A stretch of DNA of 64,000 nucleotides, from contig CAZWXF010000003.1 in assembly GCA_964638055.1 (NCBI GenBank), positions 1 through 64,000 of the forward strand. The letters run 5' to 3'. Below the pieces are notes generated by a model, which was given only the letters and a program-made list of their open reading frames with translations, was not told where the DNA came from and did not search any database. The position numbers were made by a program, and so were the translations under genes. Positions 1-7,821 of this stretch are shown piece after piece; positions within the stretch are counted from its first letter, which is position 1; every line of letters begins with the position of its first letter. The stretch is from Prado023 sp964638055 (GTDB lineage Bacteria; Actinomycetota; Actinomycetes; S36-B12; CAIYMF01).

Positions 1-78
1 CCCCGCCGGTCGAGCTCGTCGAGACCCGCGGGTCGAGCCACTCGATCACGGGAGAGGACGCAGCTCGACCGCAGAGGC
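1..78. repeat. Dispersed short repeat, partial patch at the window edge
   Basis: Positions 8-26 carry one copy of the GGTCGAGC-N3-GTCGAGACC repeat found in many intergenic spaces of this window, followed by a half copy (GGTCGAGCC). No gene is visible here. The patch lies just downstream of the tadA stop codon on the minus strand. Confidence 0.7.
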
Positions 79-555
79 TCAGGTGCCGTCGCGCCCCCGG
101 TGGGCGGCGAAGTGCGAGCGCAGCAGCCCGGTACTCTCCTGCTCGAGCACTCCGCCCACGACCTCGGGCCGGTGGTTGAGCCTCGGGTCGCGCACGACGT
201 CCCAGAGTGAGCCGACCGCGCCGGCCTTCGGGTCGTAGGCGCCGAAGACGAGTCGATCGACCCGGGCCAGGACCAGCGCGCCGGCACACATCGTGCAGGG
301 CTCCAGAGTCACAGCCAAGGTCGTCCCCGTCAGGCGCCAGGAGCCGATGGACCCGCTGGCCTCCCGCAGCGCCAGGATCTCTGCGTGAGCGGTGGGATCG
401 TGGTCTGCCTCACGCCGGTTGTGCCCCCGCCCGATGATCCGGCCGGAGGAATCGAGGACGACGGCCCCCACGGGCACGTCCCCGGCCTCAGCGGCCAGCG
501 TGGCCTGGGCGAGCGCCCACCGGACGGCGGCCTGATCAGCGCGTGTCGCCCTCAT
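79..555 (-). CDS. tadA: tRNA adenosine(34) deaminase TadA
   Basis: Zinc deaminase that converts A34 to inosine in the wobble position of tRNA-Arg(ACG). The 158-residue protein has the whole CMP/dCMP-deaminase fold signature: HAE at residues 57-59 (zinc ligand and proton shuttle) and PCTMC at 86-90 (Cys87 and Cys90 as zinc ligands). Length is normal for bacterial TadA. Start is the ATG at 555. It stands alone; the next gene, pntB, ends 82 bp upstream on the same strand. The riboflavin deaminase RibD and guanine deaminase share this fold, but the size and the DVPVGAVV N-terminus favour TadA. Confidence 0.93.
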   Translation of the reverse strand: MRATRADQAAVRWALAQATLAAEAGDVPVGAVVLDSSGRIIGRGHNRREADHDPTAHAEILALREASGSIGSWRLTGTTLAVTLEPCTMCAGALVLARVDRLVFGAYDPKAGAVGSLWDVVRDPRLNHRPEVVGGVLEQESTGLLRSHFAAHRGRDGT

Positions 556-637
556 CCCCGGAGTCTCCCTGCGCAGGGCGATGGCAGGGACAGCATCGCT
601 CCGGCAGGGTCCCCGCCACCAGTCCAGCCGGGGCGAC

Positions 638-2017
638 TCACAGCGCCTTGACCGCGCCCACGACCTTGGTCAGCGACTCCTTGGCGTCTCCGAAGAGCAG
701 CTGCGTCTTCGGGTCGAAGAGCAGCTCGTTCTCGATTCCGGCGAAGCCCGGGCGCATCGAGCGCTTGAGGAAGACGACCTGCTGGGCGGAGTCCACGTCC
801 AGGATCGGCATGCCGTAGATGGGGGCCGAGCGGTCGTCGCGGGCTGCCGGGTTGACCACGTCGTTCGCGCCCACGACCAGGGCCACGTCCGCGGAGTTGA
901 ACTCCGGGTTGACCTCCTCCATCTCCTTGAGCTGCTGGTAGGGCACGTTGGCCTCGGCCAGCAGCACGTTCATGTGCCCGGGCATGCGCCCGGCCACGGG
1001 ATGGATGGCGTACATGACCTCGATGCCGCGGCCGTTGAGCAGCTCTGCCAGCTCGCGCAGAGTGTGCTGGGCCTGGGCCACCGCGAGGCCGTACCCCGGG
1101 ACGAAGATCACCTTGCGCGCATAGCCGAGCATGATGGCGACGTCGTCGGGGGAGCAGGAGCGGACGGGGCGGTCCGCGCCGCCCCCCGCGCCAGCCACGA
1201 CAGCCTTCGCGGTGAAGGCGCCGAAGAGGGTGTTGGTCAGCGGACGACCCATGGCGGTGGCCATCATGCGGGTGAGCAGCGTGCCCGAGGCGCCGACCAG
1301 CGTGCCGGCGATGATCAGCAGGACGTTGTCGAGCACGAACCCGGATGCCGCCACGGACAGGCCGGTGAACGCGTTGAGCAGCGAGATCACGATGGGCACG
1401 TCCGCTCCGCCGACGGGCAGGACGAACAGCACGCCGAGCACCGCAGAGAGCCCGGCCAGGACGAACAGCGGCACTGCACCGGGGGCCGCGAGCATCCAGC
1501 CCGCGGCGCCGAGCACGCCCACGGCTACGCCGATGGTCACGATCTGACCCGCAGGCAGCACGACCGGCCGCGTGGTCATGAGCTCCTGGAGCTTGGCGAA
1601 CGTGATGAGCGAGCCTGTGAACGACACCGAGCCGATGACGATGGTGAGCACGGTCGCGAACAGCACGAAGCCGCCCATGTCGGGGGTGTGAAGCCACTCG
1701 ACGATGGCGACGAGACCGGCCGCACCGCCGCCGACGCCGTTGAGCAGCGCGACGAGCTGCGGCATCTGCGTCATCTTGATCGAGCGCGCCGCGAAGGCAC
1801 CCGCCGCGGAGCCGATCACGAGTGCCGCCAGGATCAGCCCGATGCGCTGCAGCTCGATCCCCGACAGGAAGAGCGTGACGGTCGCCAACGCCGCACCGAA
1901 GGCGCCGATCAGGTTGCCCCGGCGCGCGCTCTTCGGCGAGGACAGCCCCTTGAGGGCCAGGATGAAGCAGACAGCGGCGCCGAGGTTGACCACGGCGACC
2001 CAGGTCGGCGTGCTCAC
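638..2017 (-). CDS. pntB: NAD(P) transhydrogenase subunit beta PntB
   Basis: Membrane and NADP(H)-binding subunit of proton-translocating transhydrogenase, which drives hydride transfer from NADH to NADP+ with the proton gradient. The 459-residue protein has about eight or nine hydrophobic helices in the first 270 residues, then the domain III NADP(H) site, with the VIFVPGYGLAVAQAQ segment, a GRMPGHMNVLLAEANVPY segment and VVGANDVVNPAAR. Start is a GTG that overlaps the pntA2 stop as GTGA (2014-2017), so translation is probably coupled. Last gene of the pntA1-pntA2-pntB operon. Confidence 0.95.
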   Translation of the reverse strand: MSTPTWVAVVNLGAAVCFILALKGLSSPKSARRGNLIGAFGAALATVTLFLSGIELQRIGLILAALVIGSAAGAFAARSIKMTQMPQLVALLNGVGGGAAGLVAIVEWLHTPDMGGFVLFATVLTIVIGSVSFTGSLITFAKLQELMTTRPVVLPAGQIVTIGVAVGVLGAAGWMLAAPGAVPLFVLAGLSAVLGVLFVLPVGGADVPIVISLLNAFTGLSVAASGFVLDNVLLIIAGTLVGASGTLLTRMMATAMGRPLTNTLFGAFTAKAVVAGAGGGADRPVRSCSPDDVAIMLGYARKVIFVPGYGLAVAQAQHTLRELAELLNGRGIEVMYAIHPVAGRMPGHMNVLLAEANVPYQQLKEMEEVNPEFNSADVALVVGANDVVNPAARDDRSAPIYGMPILDVDSAQQVVFLKRSMRPGFAGIENELLFDPKTQLLFGDAKESLTKVVGAVKAL

Positions 2018-2322
2018 CGGGGGGACTCCTTCTCCTGGGCCGCGGGCCTCTTCGTGCCGAACATCTCCAGCATGCGATCGGTGACGACGAACCCGCCCAC
2101 GAGGTTCATGGCCGCCAGCACGACCGCGACGATGCTCAGCACGAGCTGGGCGGTTGTCTCGGCGCTGCCGGCCACGGTGATGGCACCGATGAGGACGATG
2201 CCGTGGATCGCGTTGGCCCCCGACATCAGGGGGGTGTGCAGGACGGAGGAGACCTTGGAGATCACCTCGAAGCCCACGAAGATGCTCAGGACGAAGATCG
2301 TGAGCAGTGCCATGCTGTCCAT
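2014..2322 (-). CDS. pntA2: NAD(P) transhydrogenase alpha subunit, membrane part (PntA2/PntAB)
   Basis: Small membrane subunit (102 aa) that forms part of the proton channel together with PntB. In the split bacterial enzymes it corresponds to the C-terminal membrane part of E. coli PntA. Three hydrophobic helices are visible, with the HTPLMSGANAIHGI motif around residues 29-42 that is typical of this family. The ATG at 2322 overlaps the pntA1 stop (ATGA), which fixes the start although the open frame extends further upstream. The gene ends in a GTGA overlap with pntB. Confidence 0.93.
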   Translation of the reverse strand: MDSMALLTIFVLSIFVGFEVISKVSSVLHTPLMSGANAIHGIVLIGAITVAGSAETTAQLVLSIVAVVLAAMNLVGGFVVTDRMLEMFGTKRPAAQEKESPR

Positions 2323-3545
2323 CAGCCGCGCTCCTCGGTGCTCTGTGCGGCCCCGGCAGGCACGGATCCGGCAGGGGTGGGCGGTTCGGCAGCCGACGGC
2401 TCGCCCGGCTCGATGCCCAGCGCCTTGGCGGCCGCCGCGTTGCGCACGACGCCTCCGTGGACCACGGCGCATCCGGCGACGACCTCGTCGGACAGGTCGG
2501 CGTCGACCTGTCCGTCCTTCGTGATCAGGCCCAGGATGGCCACGACGTTGGCGGAGAACAGCTTCGATGCGTGCACCGGCAGCTGGCTGGGCACGTCGGC
2601 CGCCCCCCACACGAGCGCCTCGCCGATGGTGACCTCCTCTCCCGCGCGCGACCCCTCGACGTTGCCGCCGGTCTCGGCTGCCAGGTCGACGACGACAGAC
2701 CCTGGCCGCATCGCCTGGACCATCGCCGCGCTGACCAGGCGAGGGGCAGGCCTGCCGGGGATCGCGGCCGTCGTGATCACGACGTCGGCGTCTGCGATGT
2801 GCGGCGCCAGCAGCTCCATCTGCCGGGCCGCGCGATCTGCGGACATCTCGCGGGCGTACCCTCCCGAGCCCTCTGCGGTGTCGAGGTCGAGGTTGATGAA
2901 GGTGGCGCCCATCGAGCGGACCTCGTCGGCGCTGGTCGGTCGGACGTCATAGGCGGAGACGACGGCACCGAGTCGGCGGGCGGTGGCGATCGCCTGGAGT
3001 CCAGCCACGCCCGCACCCAGGACCACCACCCTGGCAGGCGGGATGGTCCCGGCCGCCGTCATGAAGAGGGGGAAGAACTTGGGCAGGCGGGTCGCTGCCA
3101 CGAGCGTCCCGTAGTAGCCGGAGACCAGGGCCTGGGATGTCAGGGCATCCATGGACTGGGCGCGACTGATCCGGGGGACCAGGTCGAACGACAGGACCGT
3201 GGCCCCGACCTCGCTCGCGGCAAGCACGGTCGGCAGGTCGGTCACGGGTTGGAGGAACGACAGCATGATCGCGCCGGGCTTGAGCATCGCCACGGCCTTG
3301 GGGTGGAGCGGACGGACCGTGGCGACCACGTCGGTCACGCCCAGGGCGTCGGCGACGTGCTCCTTACGCGTGATCACCTCGGCGCCCGCATCGCGGTAGT
3401 CGTCGTCGGAGGCGCGGCTGCGCTCCCCGGCTCCGGACTGGACGGCGACGCGCAGGCCCAGGGCCTTCAAACGGGCCACGGACTCAGGCACGAGCGCGAC
3501 GCGGTTCTCGCCGGGTCGCGACTCCTTGGGCACAAGAACCCTCAT
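2322..3545 (-). CDS. pntA1: NAD(P) transhydrogenase alpha subunit, NAD(H)-binding part (PntA1/PntAA)
   Basis: Cytosolic domain I of transhydrogenase, homologous to alanine dehydrogenase; binds NADH and passes hydride to the NADP domain of PntB. The 407 residues open with MRVLVPKE and show the family dinucleotide fold VVLGAGVAGLQAIATARRLGA near residue 170. The ATG at 3545 is chosen because a strong GGGGAGG ribosome-binding site lies just upstream and the family begins with this sequence. The last 30 residues are a Pro/Ala/Glu-rich tail, likely disordered. First gene of the three-gene operon. Confidence 0.94.
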   Translation of the reverse strand: MRVLVPKESRPGENRVALVPESVARLKALGLRVAVQSGAGERSRASDDDYRDAGAEVITRKEHVADALGVTDVVATVRPLHPKAVAMLKPGAIMLSFLQPVTDLPTVLAASEVGATVLSFDLVPRISRAQSMDALTSQALVSGYYGTLVAATRLPKFFPLFMTAAGTIPPARVVVLGAGVAGLQAIATARRLGAVVSAYDVRPTSADEVRSMGATFINLDLDTAEGSGGYAREMSADRAARQMELLAPHIADADVVITTAAIPGRPAPRLVSAAMVQAMRPGSVVVDLAAETGGNVEGSRAGEEVTIGEALVWGAADVPSQLPVHASKLFSANVVAILGLITKDGQVDADLSDEVVAGCAVVHGGVVRNAAAAKALGIEPGEPSAAEPPTPAGSVPAGAAQSTEERG

Positions 3546-3753
3546 CGAGCGTCTACCTCCCCGCACCCGGGACCGGGCGCCTTGGACTGCGGCAAGCCTA
3601 GGGCCGTTCACGCGGGGGCCCCGACGCGCCCCCATTCCGATCCCAGCCGGATGACGGTGGCCTCCGGCCCGCGGGCGCTCGGCGCGATGACCGTCGATCC
3701 TGCGACGCCGCGATGTCCTTGTGCGCGGGCCGGCGGACTGGTGGAGTGCGGTC

Positions 3754-4770
3754 ATGCCCATGCCCGGGACGGTGCTGCATCCCGACGGATTCCACGGCCG
3801 GAGCGAGGTGGGACCCCAGGCCCACGGGCACTCCTTCTTCGAGGGCTGGTACGTCAAGCTCGTCAGCGCCGACATGGCCACGCGCCTGGCCGTCATCCCG
3901 GGGGTCTTCCGCAGTGAGGATGGCTCGGTGCGCGAGTCGTTCGTCCAGGTCCTCGACGGAAGCACGGGGGCCACCGCCTATCACCGCTTCGAGATGTCCG
4001 AGTTCGAGGCGGCCTCCGATCGGTTCGATGTCCAGATCGCCGCGAACCGCTTCCACGCTGGTGGGATCAGCGTCGACCTGCCCGGGCTCCGTGCCGACGT
4101 GCGCTTCGGCGCCCTGGCCCGCTGGCCGGTGACGCTGCGGGCGCCGGGCGCGATGGGGTGGTACGCGTGGGTCCCGACGATGGAGTGCTATCACGGCGTG
4201 GTCAGCATGGACCACGAGCTGTCGGGCGACGTCGACCTCGGTGCCGGCTCGATGGACCTCACCGGGGGCCGCGGCTACGTGGAGAAGGACTGGGGCTCGG
4301 CCTTCCCCAGCGGATACGTCTGGATACAGTCCAACCACTTCGGCCAGGCGGGCGTCAGCCTCATGGCGTCCACGGCGATCATCCCGTGGCGACGCTCGGC
4401 CTTCCGTGGCGACCTCGTAGGGCTCCGGGTCCCTGACGGGCCGGCGGCCGGACTGCACCGATTCGCGACGTACACCCGAGCGCGCACGACCCGGCTGGCC
4501 GTGACCGACGACGAGGTGGACTGGGAGCTCGTCGGGCGCCGGGGGGATCGGCTGGTGGTCGAGGCGAGCACCGGCGGGCGGGCCGCGGGGCTGCTGCATG
4601 CCCCCGTCAGGACCCAGATGCACCAGCGCGTGGCCGAAACCCTGGACGGCGAGGTGCACGTCCGCCTGCTCGACCCGAGGGGCCGGATCCGCTACGCCGG
4701 CATCGGCTCGGCGGCGGGGATGGAGGCGCACGGCGCGATCGAGGAGCTCCTCCGGATGCCCGGGAAGTAA
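3754..4770 (+). CDS. Tocopherol cyclase-like family protein
   Basis: 338-residue protein resembling the tocopherol-cyclase/carotenoid-hydratase-like beta-barrel family. The N-terminal HPDGFHG and FFEGWYVKLVS pattern and the later YVEKDWGSAFPSGYVWIQSNHF stretch are the family's hallmarks. Bacterial members are not shown to make tocopherol; they are generally uncharacterised lipid-barrel proteins, so the substrate is unknown. No signal peptide is obvious. An in-frame GTG at 3721 would add 11 residues; the ATG at 3754 is preferred because GGTGGAG precedes it and the conserved part begins at once. It stands alone between divergent pntA1 and the PTS genes. Confidence 0.75.
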   Translation: MPMPGTVLHPDGFHGRSEVGPQAHGHSFFEGWYVKLVSADMATRLAVIPGVFRSEDGSVRESFVQVLDGSTGATAYHRFEMSEFEAASDRFDVQIAANRFHAGGISVDLPGLRADVRFGALARWPVTLRAPGAMGWYAWVPTMECYHGVVSMDHELSGDVDLGAGSMDLTGGRGYVEKDWGSAFPSGYVWIQSNHFGQAGVSLMASTAIIPWRRSAFRGDLVGLRVPDGPAAGLHRFATYTRARTTRLAVTDDEVDWELVGRRGDRLVVEASTGGRAAGLLHAPVRTQMHQRVAETLDGEVHVRLLDPRGRIRYAGIGSAAGMEAHGAIEELLRMPGK

Positions 4771-4879
4771 CCGCCAGGACGGTCCTTCTGCTGTCAGGAC
4801 ATAGGAAGGCGCACGCGGCAGACTGGCACCACACCGGGGCACAGGTCCGGGCAGAGTTCCGATCGGGAGGACGCACACC

Positions 4880-5113
4880 ATGGGCAAGGCTGAAGACATC
4901 ATCGCGGCGCTCGGCGGCGCGGACAACATCGAGGAGATCGAGGCCTGTGCCACGCGCCTGCGCACGGTCGTCTCGGATCCCTCAGCGGTCAATGAGAAGG
5001 CACTCAAGGCGGCCGGGGCATTCGGCGTGCTCTCGGCCGGCTCCGTGCTCCAAGTGATCGTGGGCGGCGAGGCCGACGGCCTGGCCATGGACATCAACGA
5101 CATCATCGGCTGA
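4880..5113 (+). CDS. PTS glucose/N-acetylglucosamine-type EIIB component
   Basis: Free-standing EIIB domain of 77 residues, the size of streptomycete NagF. It takes phosphate from EIIA on Cys23, within the motif IEACATRLR, and passes it to the sugar bound by EIIC. A GGGAGG ribosome-binding site precedes the ATG. First gene of a run EIIB-EIIA-HPr-EI; the cognate EIIC lies 2.7 kb downstream on the same strand. The glucose and GlcNAc families are nearly alike in EIIB. GlcNAc is inferred from the split domain layout rather than from a diagnostic residue. Confidence 0.92.
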   Translation: MGKAEDIIAALGGADNIEEIEACATRLRTVVSDPSAVNEKALKAAGAFGVLSAGSVLQVIVGGEADGLAMDINDIIG

Positions 5114-5123
5114 GGAGTTCACA

Positions 5124-5576
5124 GTGGCACTGCAGATCCTGTCCCCCATGCCCGGTCGGGTCGCGAACCTCTCGGAGGTCCCCGATCCGATGTTCGCCGA
5201 GGCCATGCTCGGTCCGGGGGTGGCGATCGATCCGCCGCGTGGCCCCGTCACCGCGGTGGCCCCCATCGCCGGAACCATCGCGAGCCTCTTCCCGCACGCC
5301 ATGGGCATCGAGTCGGGCAACTACTCGATCCTCGTGCACCTCGGGCTCGAGACCGTCAAGCTCAACGGCCAGGGCTTCAAGCTGCTCAAGGCCAAGGGCG
5401 ACACCGTCGAGGCCGGCGAGGCCGTCATCGAGTGGAACCCGGCGGAGATCGAGGCCGGCGGCCTTCCCGTCATCACCCCGCTCATCGCGATCCAGGCGGA
5501 GGCCGAGGCGATCAGGCTGCTCGTCCCCGAGGGCTCGGTGGTCGAGGCTGGCACTCCCGTTTTCGAAGTTGCCTGA
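5124..5576 (+). CDS. crr: PTS EIIA component, glucose family (Crr-like)
   Basis: 150-residue EIIA-Glc-type protein that carries phosphate from HPr to EIIB. The active His72 is in SILVHLGLETVKL and the partner His58 in FPHAMGI, matching the His90/His75 pair of E. coli EIIA-Glc. Start is GTG at 5124; its ribosome-binding site (GAGGAG) overlaps the stop codon of the EIIB gene, so the two genes are translated together. In Gram-negative bacteria this protein also controls inducer uptake; nothing here shows that role. Confidence 0.94.
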   Translation: MALQILSPMPGRVANLSEVPDPMFAEAMLGPGVAIDPPRGPVTAVAPIAGTIASLFPHAMGIESGNYSILVHLGLETVKLNGQGFKLLKAKGDTVEAGEAVIEWNPAEIEAGGLPVITPLIAIQAEAEAIRLLVPEGSVVEAGTPVFEVA

Positions 5577-5639
5577 TCGCCGCCGCGCGACAGGTCCAAG
5601 CAACCTGCCCCGAGGGGCCAGTTGAAAGGTGTGTGGAAC

Positions 5640-5912
5640 GTGGCTGAGATCAGAGTGGTACTCCCCCCCGGCGTCGGGCTGCACGCCCGCCCCGCCGCAC
5701 TGTTCGTGGGCGCGGCGGCGAAGTCCTCGGCCGACGTGACGATAGGTCGCCCGGGCGAGCCGGGAGTGAACGCCAAGAGCATCCTCGGCGTCATGGGCCT
5801 CGGGGCCAAGGCCGGCGAGGAGATGGTGGTCGTCGCCGAAGGTGACGGTGCTGACGACCTGCTGGCCCAGCTCAAGGAGATCCTGGAGACTCCTGAGGCC
5901 GGCCATGCCTGA
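5640..5912 (+). CDS. ptsH: Phosphocarrier protein HPr
   Basis: 90-residue general PTS phosphocarrier. The GTG at 5640 is chosen over an upstream TTG because it places the active histidine of GVGLHARPAA exactly at residue 15, as in HPr proteins in general, and AAAGGTG sits at ribosome-binding distance. Ser47 in NAKSILGVMGLG is equivalent to the regulatory Ser46 of Firmicutes HPr, but no HPr kinase gene is in the window. Its last 8 bases overlap the start of the EI gene. Confidence 0.95.
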   Translation: MAEIRVVLPPGVGLHARPAALFVGAAAKSSADVTIGRPGEPGVNAKSILGVMGLGAKAGEEMVVVAEGDGADDLLAQLKEILETPEAGHA

Positions 5913-7593
5913 GACCCAGACCCTTACCGGCGTCGGGGTCAGCCCCGGCGTGGGTGCGGGGCCGGTCGTACGCGTCGTCGACCATGTCCCCGAACCCAAG
6001 TCGGGTCCGGGCAAGGGATCGGCGGACGAGGAGTACGCCGCTGCGGTGGCGGCCCTGGAGGATGTCGCGGCCGACCTCGAGGACCGCGGGCGCCGCGCCG
6101 GCGGCGAGGCGCAGCACGTGCTGGAGGCGCAGGCCATGATGGCCCGCGACCCCGACCTCGCCGGAGGGATCAAGCAGCGGACGTCCACCGGGACCAACGC
6201 GGCGAGGGCCGCCTACGAGGCCTTCGGTGTGACACGAGACATGCTGCTGACCCTGGGTGAGTACTTCGCGGCGCGAGTCACCGATCTCGACGACATCCGC
6301 AACCGCACGGTCGCCCGCCTGCTCGACGTGCCGGCACCCGGCATCCCGGAGCTCACGGAGCCCAGCATCCTCGTGGCGCTGGACCTGGCTCCCGCGGACA
6401 CCGCGCTCATCGACAAGTCGATGGTTCTGGCGTTCGCCACGCAGGAGGGCGGCCCTACCTCGCACACGTCGATCCTGGCCCGCAACCTCGGCATCCCGGC
6501 TGTGGTCGGGTGCAAGGGGGTCCGGGAGCTGGCGCCGGGCACGCGTGTGCTTGTCGACGGGTCGTCCGGCAAGGTCGTGGTCAACCCGCCGGATGACATG
6601 GTCGCCGAGCTGGCAGGTGTGGACGCCAGGCGCCGCGCGGCACTGTCGGCGGTGGGCAACGCGCCGGGTCGGACCTCCGACGGGCATGCGGTCCCGCTCC
6701 TGGCCAACATCGGTGGACCAGAGGATGTCGACAAGGCGCTTGCGAACGGCGCTGAGGGTGTCGGCCTGTTCCGTTCCGAGCTGCTGTTCCTGGACCGCAC
6801 CGACGCCCCGAGCGAGGACGAGCAGTACGGCCTGTACCGAACGGTCCTCGAGGGCTTCTCCGGGCGCAAGGTCGTGGTGCGGACCCTTGACGCAGGCGCC
6901 GACAAGCCGCTGCCGTTCCTGCCCTTCGGTGAGGAGCCGAACCCGGCCATGGGCGTGCGCGGTCTGCGCATCTGCATGGAGGCGCCAGAGGTCATGCAGA
7001 CCCAGCTGCGGGCCCTGGCCCGAGCGGCGGAGGGCCTGGACACCGAGTTGTGGGTGATGGCCCCGATGGTCGCCGACGTGTACGAGGCGCAGTGGTTCAA
7101 GGAGGCCTGCGACGAGGCCGGGTTGAACGTCAAGATCGGCACCATGGTGGAGATCCCCGCAGCGGCGCTGCGGGCAAAGCATCTGGGCGCGGTTGCGGAG
7201 TTCTTCTCGATCGGGTCGAACGACCTCACTCAGTACACCTTCGCCGCGGACCGCCAGATCGGATCGGTCGCCCGCCTCCAGGATGCCTGGCAGCCGGCGA
7301 TCCTCGACCTGGTGGCGGCGACCACGGAGGGCGGGTCGGCCAACGGCATCCCGACCGGGGTCTGTGGTGAGGCGGCATCCGACCCGGCGCTGGCATGCGT
7401 CCTGGTCGGCCTGGGAGTCAACACACTGTCCATGTCCTCAGGGGCCCTGCCGGGTGTCCGTGCCGCGCTGGCGGCGCACACGCTCGACCAGTGCCACAAG
7501 GCCGCGTCAGGGGCACGCTCGGCGGTGGACGCCGCCGCTGCGAAGGCGGCCGCACGGGCAGCCCTGCCCAAGCTGTCAGAGCTGGGGCTCTAG
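5905..7593 (+). CDS. ptsI: Phosphoenolpyruvate-protein phosphotransferase (PTS enzyme I)
   Basis: 562-residue enzyme I, which autophosphorylates from PEP and charges HPr. The phosphorylated His187 lies in GGPTSHTSILARNLGIPAVVG. The C-terminal TIM barrel has the PEP-binding sequence SIGSNDLTQYTFAADR and the catalytic cysteine in TGVCGEAASDP. Start ATG at 5905 lies inside the end of ptsH (8-bp overlap). With ptsH, EIIA and EIIB it forms a compact operon; a GC-rich hairpin follows the stop codon. Confidence 0.96.
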   Translation: MPETQTLTGVGVSPGVGAGPVVRVVDHVPEPKSGPGKGSADEEYAAAVAALEDVAADLEDRGRRAGGEAQHVLEAQAMMARDPDLAGGIKQRTSTGTNAARAAYEAFGVTRDMLLTLGEYFAARVTDLDDIRNRTVARLLDVPAPGIPELTEPSILVALDLAPADTALIDKSMVLAFATQEGGPTSHTSILARNLGIPAVVGCKGVRELAPGTRVLVDGSSGKVVVNPPDDMVAELAGVDARRRAALSAVGNAPGRTSDGHAVPLLANIGGPEDVDKALANGAEGVGLFRSELLFLDRTDAPSEDEQYGLYRTVLEGFSGRKVVVRTLDAGADKPLPFLPFGEEPNPAMGVRGLRICMEAPEVMQTQLRALARAAEGLDTELWVMAPMVADVYEAQWFKEACDEAGLNVKIGTMVEIPAAALRAKHLGAVAEFFSIGSNDLTQYTFAADRQIGSVARLQDAWQPAILDLVAATTEGGSANGIPTGVCGEAASDPALACVLVGLGVNTLSMSSGALPGVRAALAAHTLDQCHKAASGARSAVDAAAAKAAARAALPKLSELGL

Positions 7594-7600
7594 CACCGGT

Positions 7601-7626
7601 GGTCCCCGGCCTGCCGGGCCGGGACC
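7601..7626 (+). terminator. Possible terminator after ptsI
   Basis: Imperfect hairpin, GGTCCCCGGC paired with GCCGGGACC around a 7-base loop, 8 bases after the ptsI stop. No clear T run follows, as is common in high-GC actinobacteria. It would separate the EIIB-EI operon from the EIIC gene. Confidence 0.4.
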
Positions 7627-7743
7627 CGCAGGCCGGCAGGCCTGCATCCATGAGGGGCGACGCACGGGTGCCGTGCGCCCGAAACAACCGAATCAGTGAG
7701 GCCAGGGCCCAGGCTCGGACGGCACAGCACGGGGCAGCTCCCT

Positions 7744-7776
7744 AACAGGAGTTGCCCCTGTTGCTGGTGTTACATT
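7744..7776 (+). promoter_or_regulatory. Candidate control region of the EIIC gene
   Basis: An inverted repeat AACAGG-N7-CCTGTT (7744-7762) is followed by a TACATT box (7771-7776) about 45 bases before the EIIC start. The box fits a -10 hexamer, but I see no well-spaced -35. A regulator binding at the inverted repeat is an inference. It does not look like a DasR site. Confidence 0.25.
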
Positions 7777-7821
7777 CGCCGCGCGTACTGGGATGGGCCC
7801 CGACGCAGGAGGTCCTGGACA

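Noticed and set aside
581..2524. 647-codon open frame on the plus strand opposite the pnt genes
   Set aside because: Composition is Arg/Asp/Gly/His-rich without family motifs, and the pnt genes on the other strand are certain. A shadow frame of GC-rich DNA.
4780..4879. DasR-type operator upstream of the PTS genes
   Set aside because: I looked for the TGGTCTAGACCA-like palindrome expected for GlcNAc regulation and did not find one here or before EIIC.
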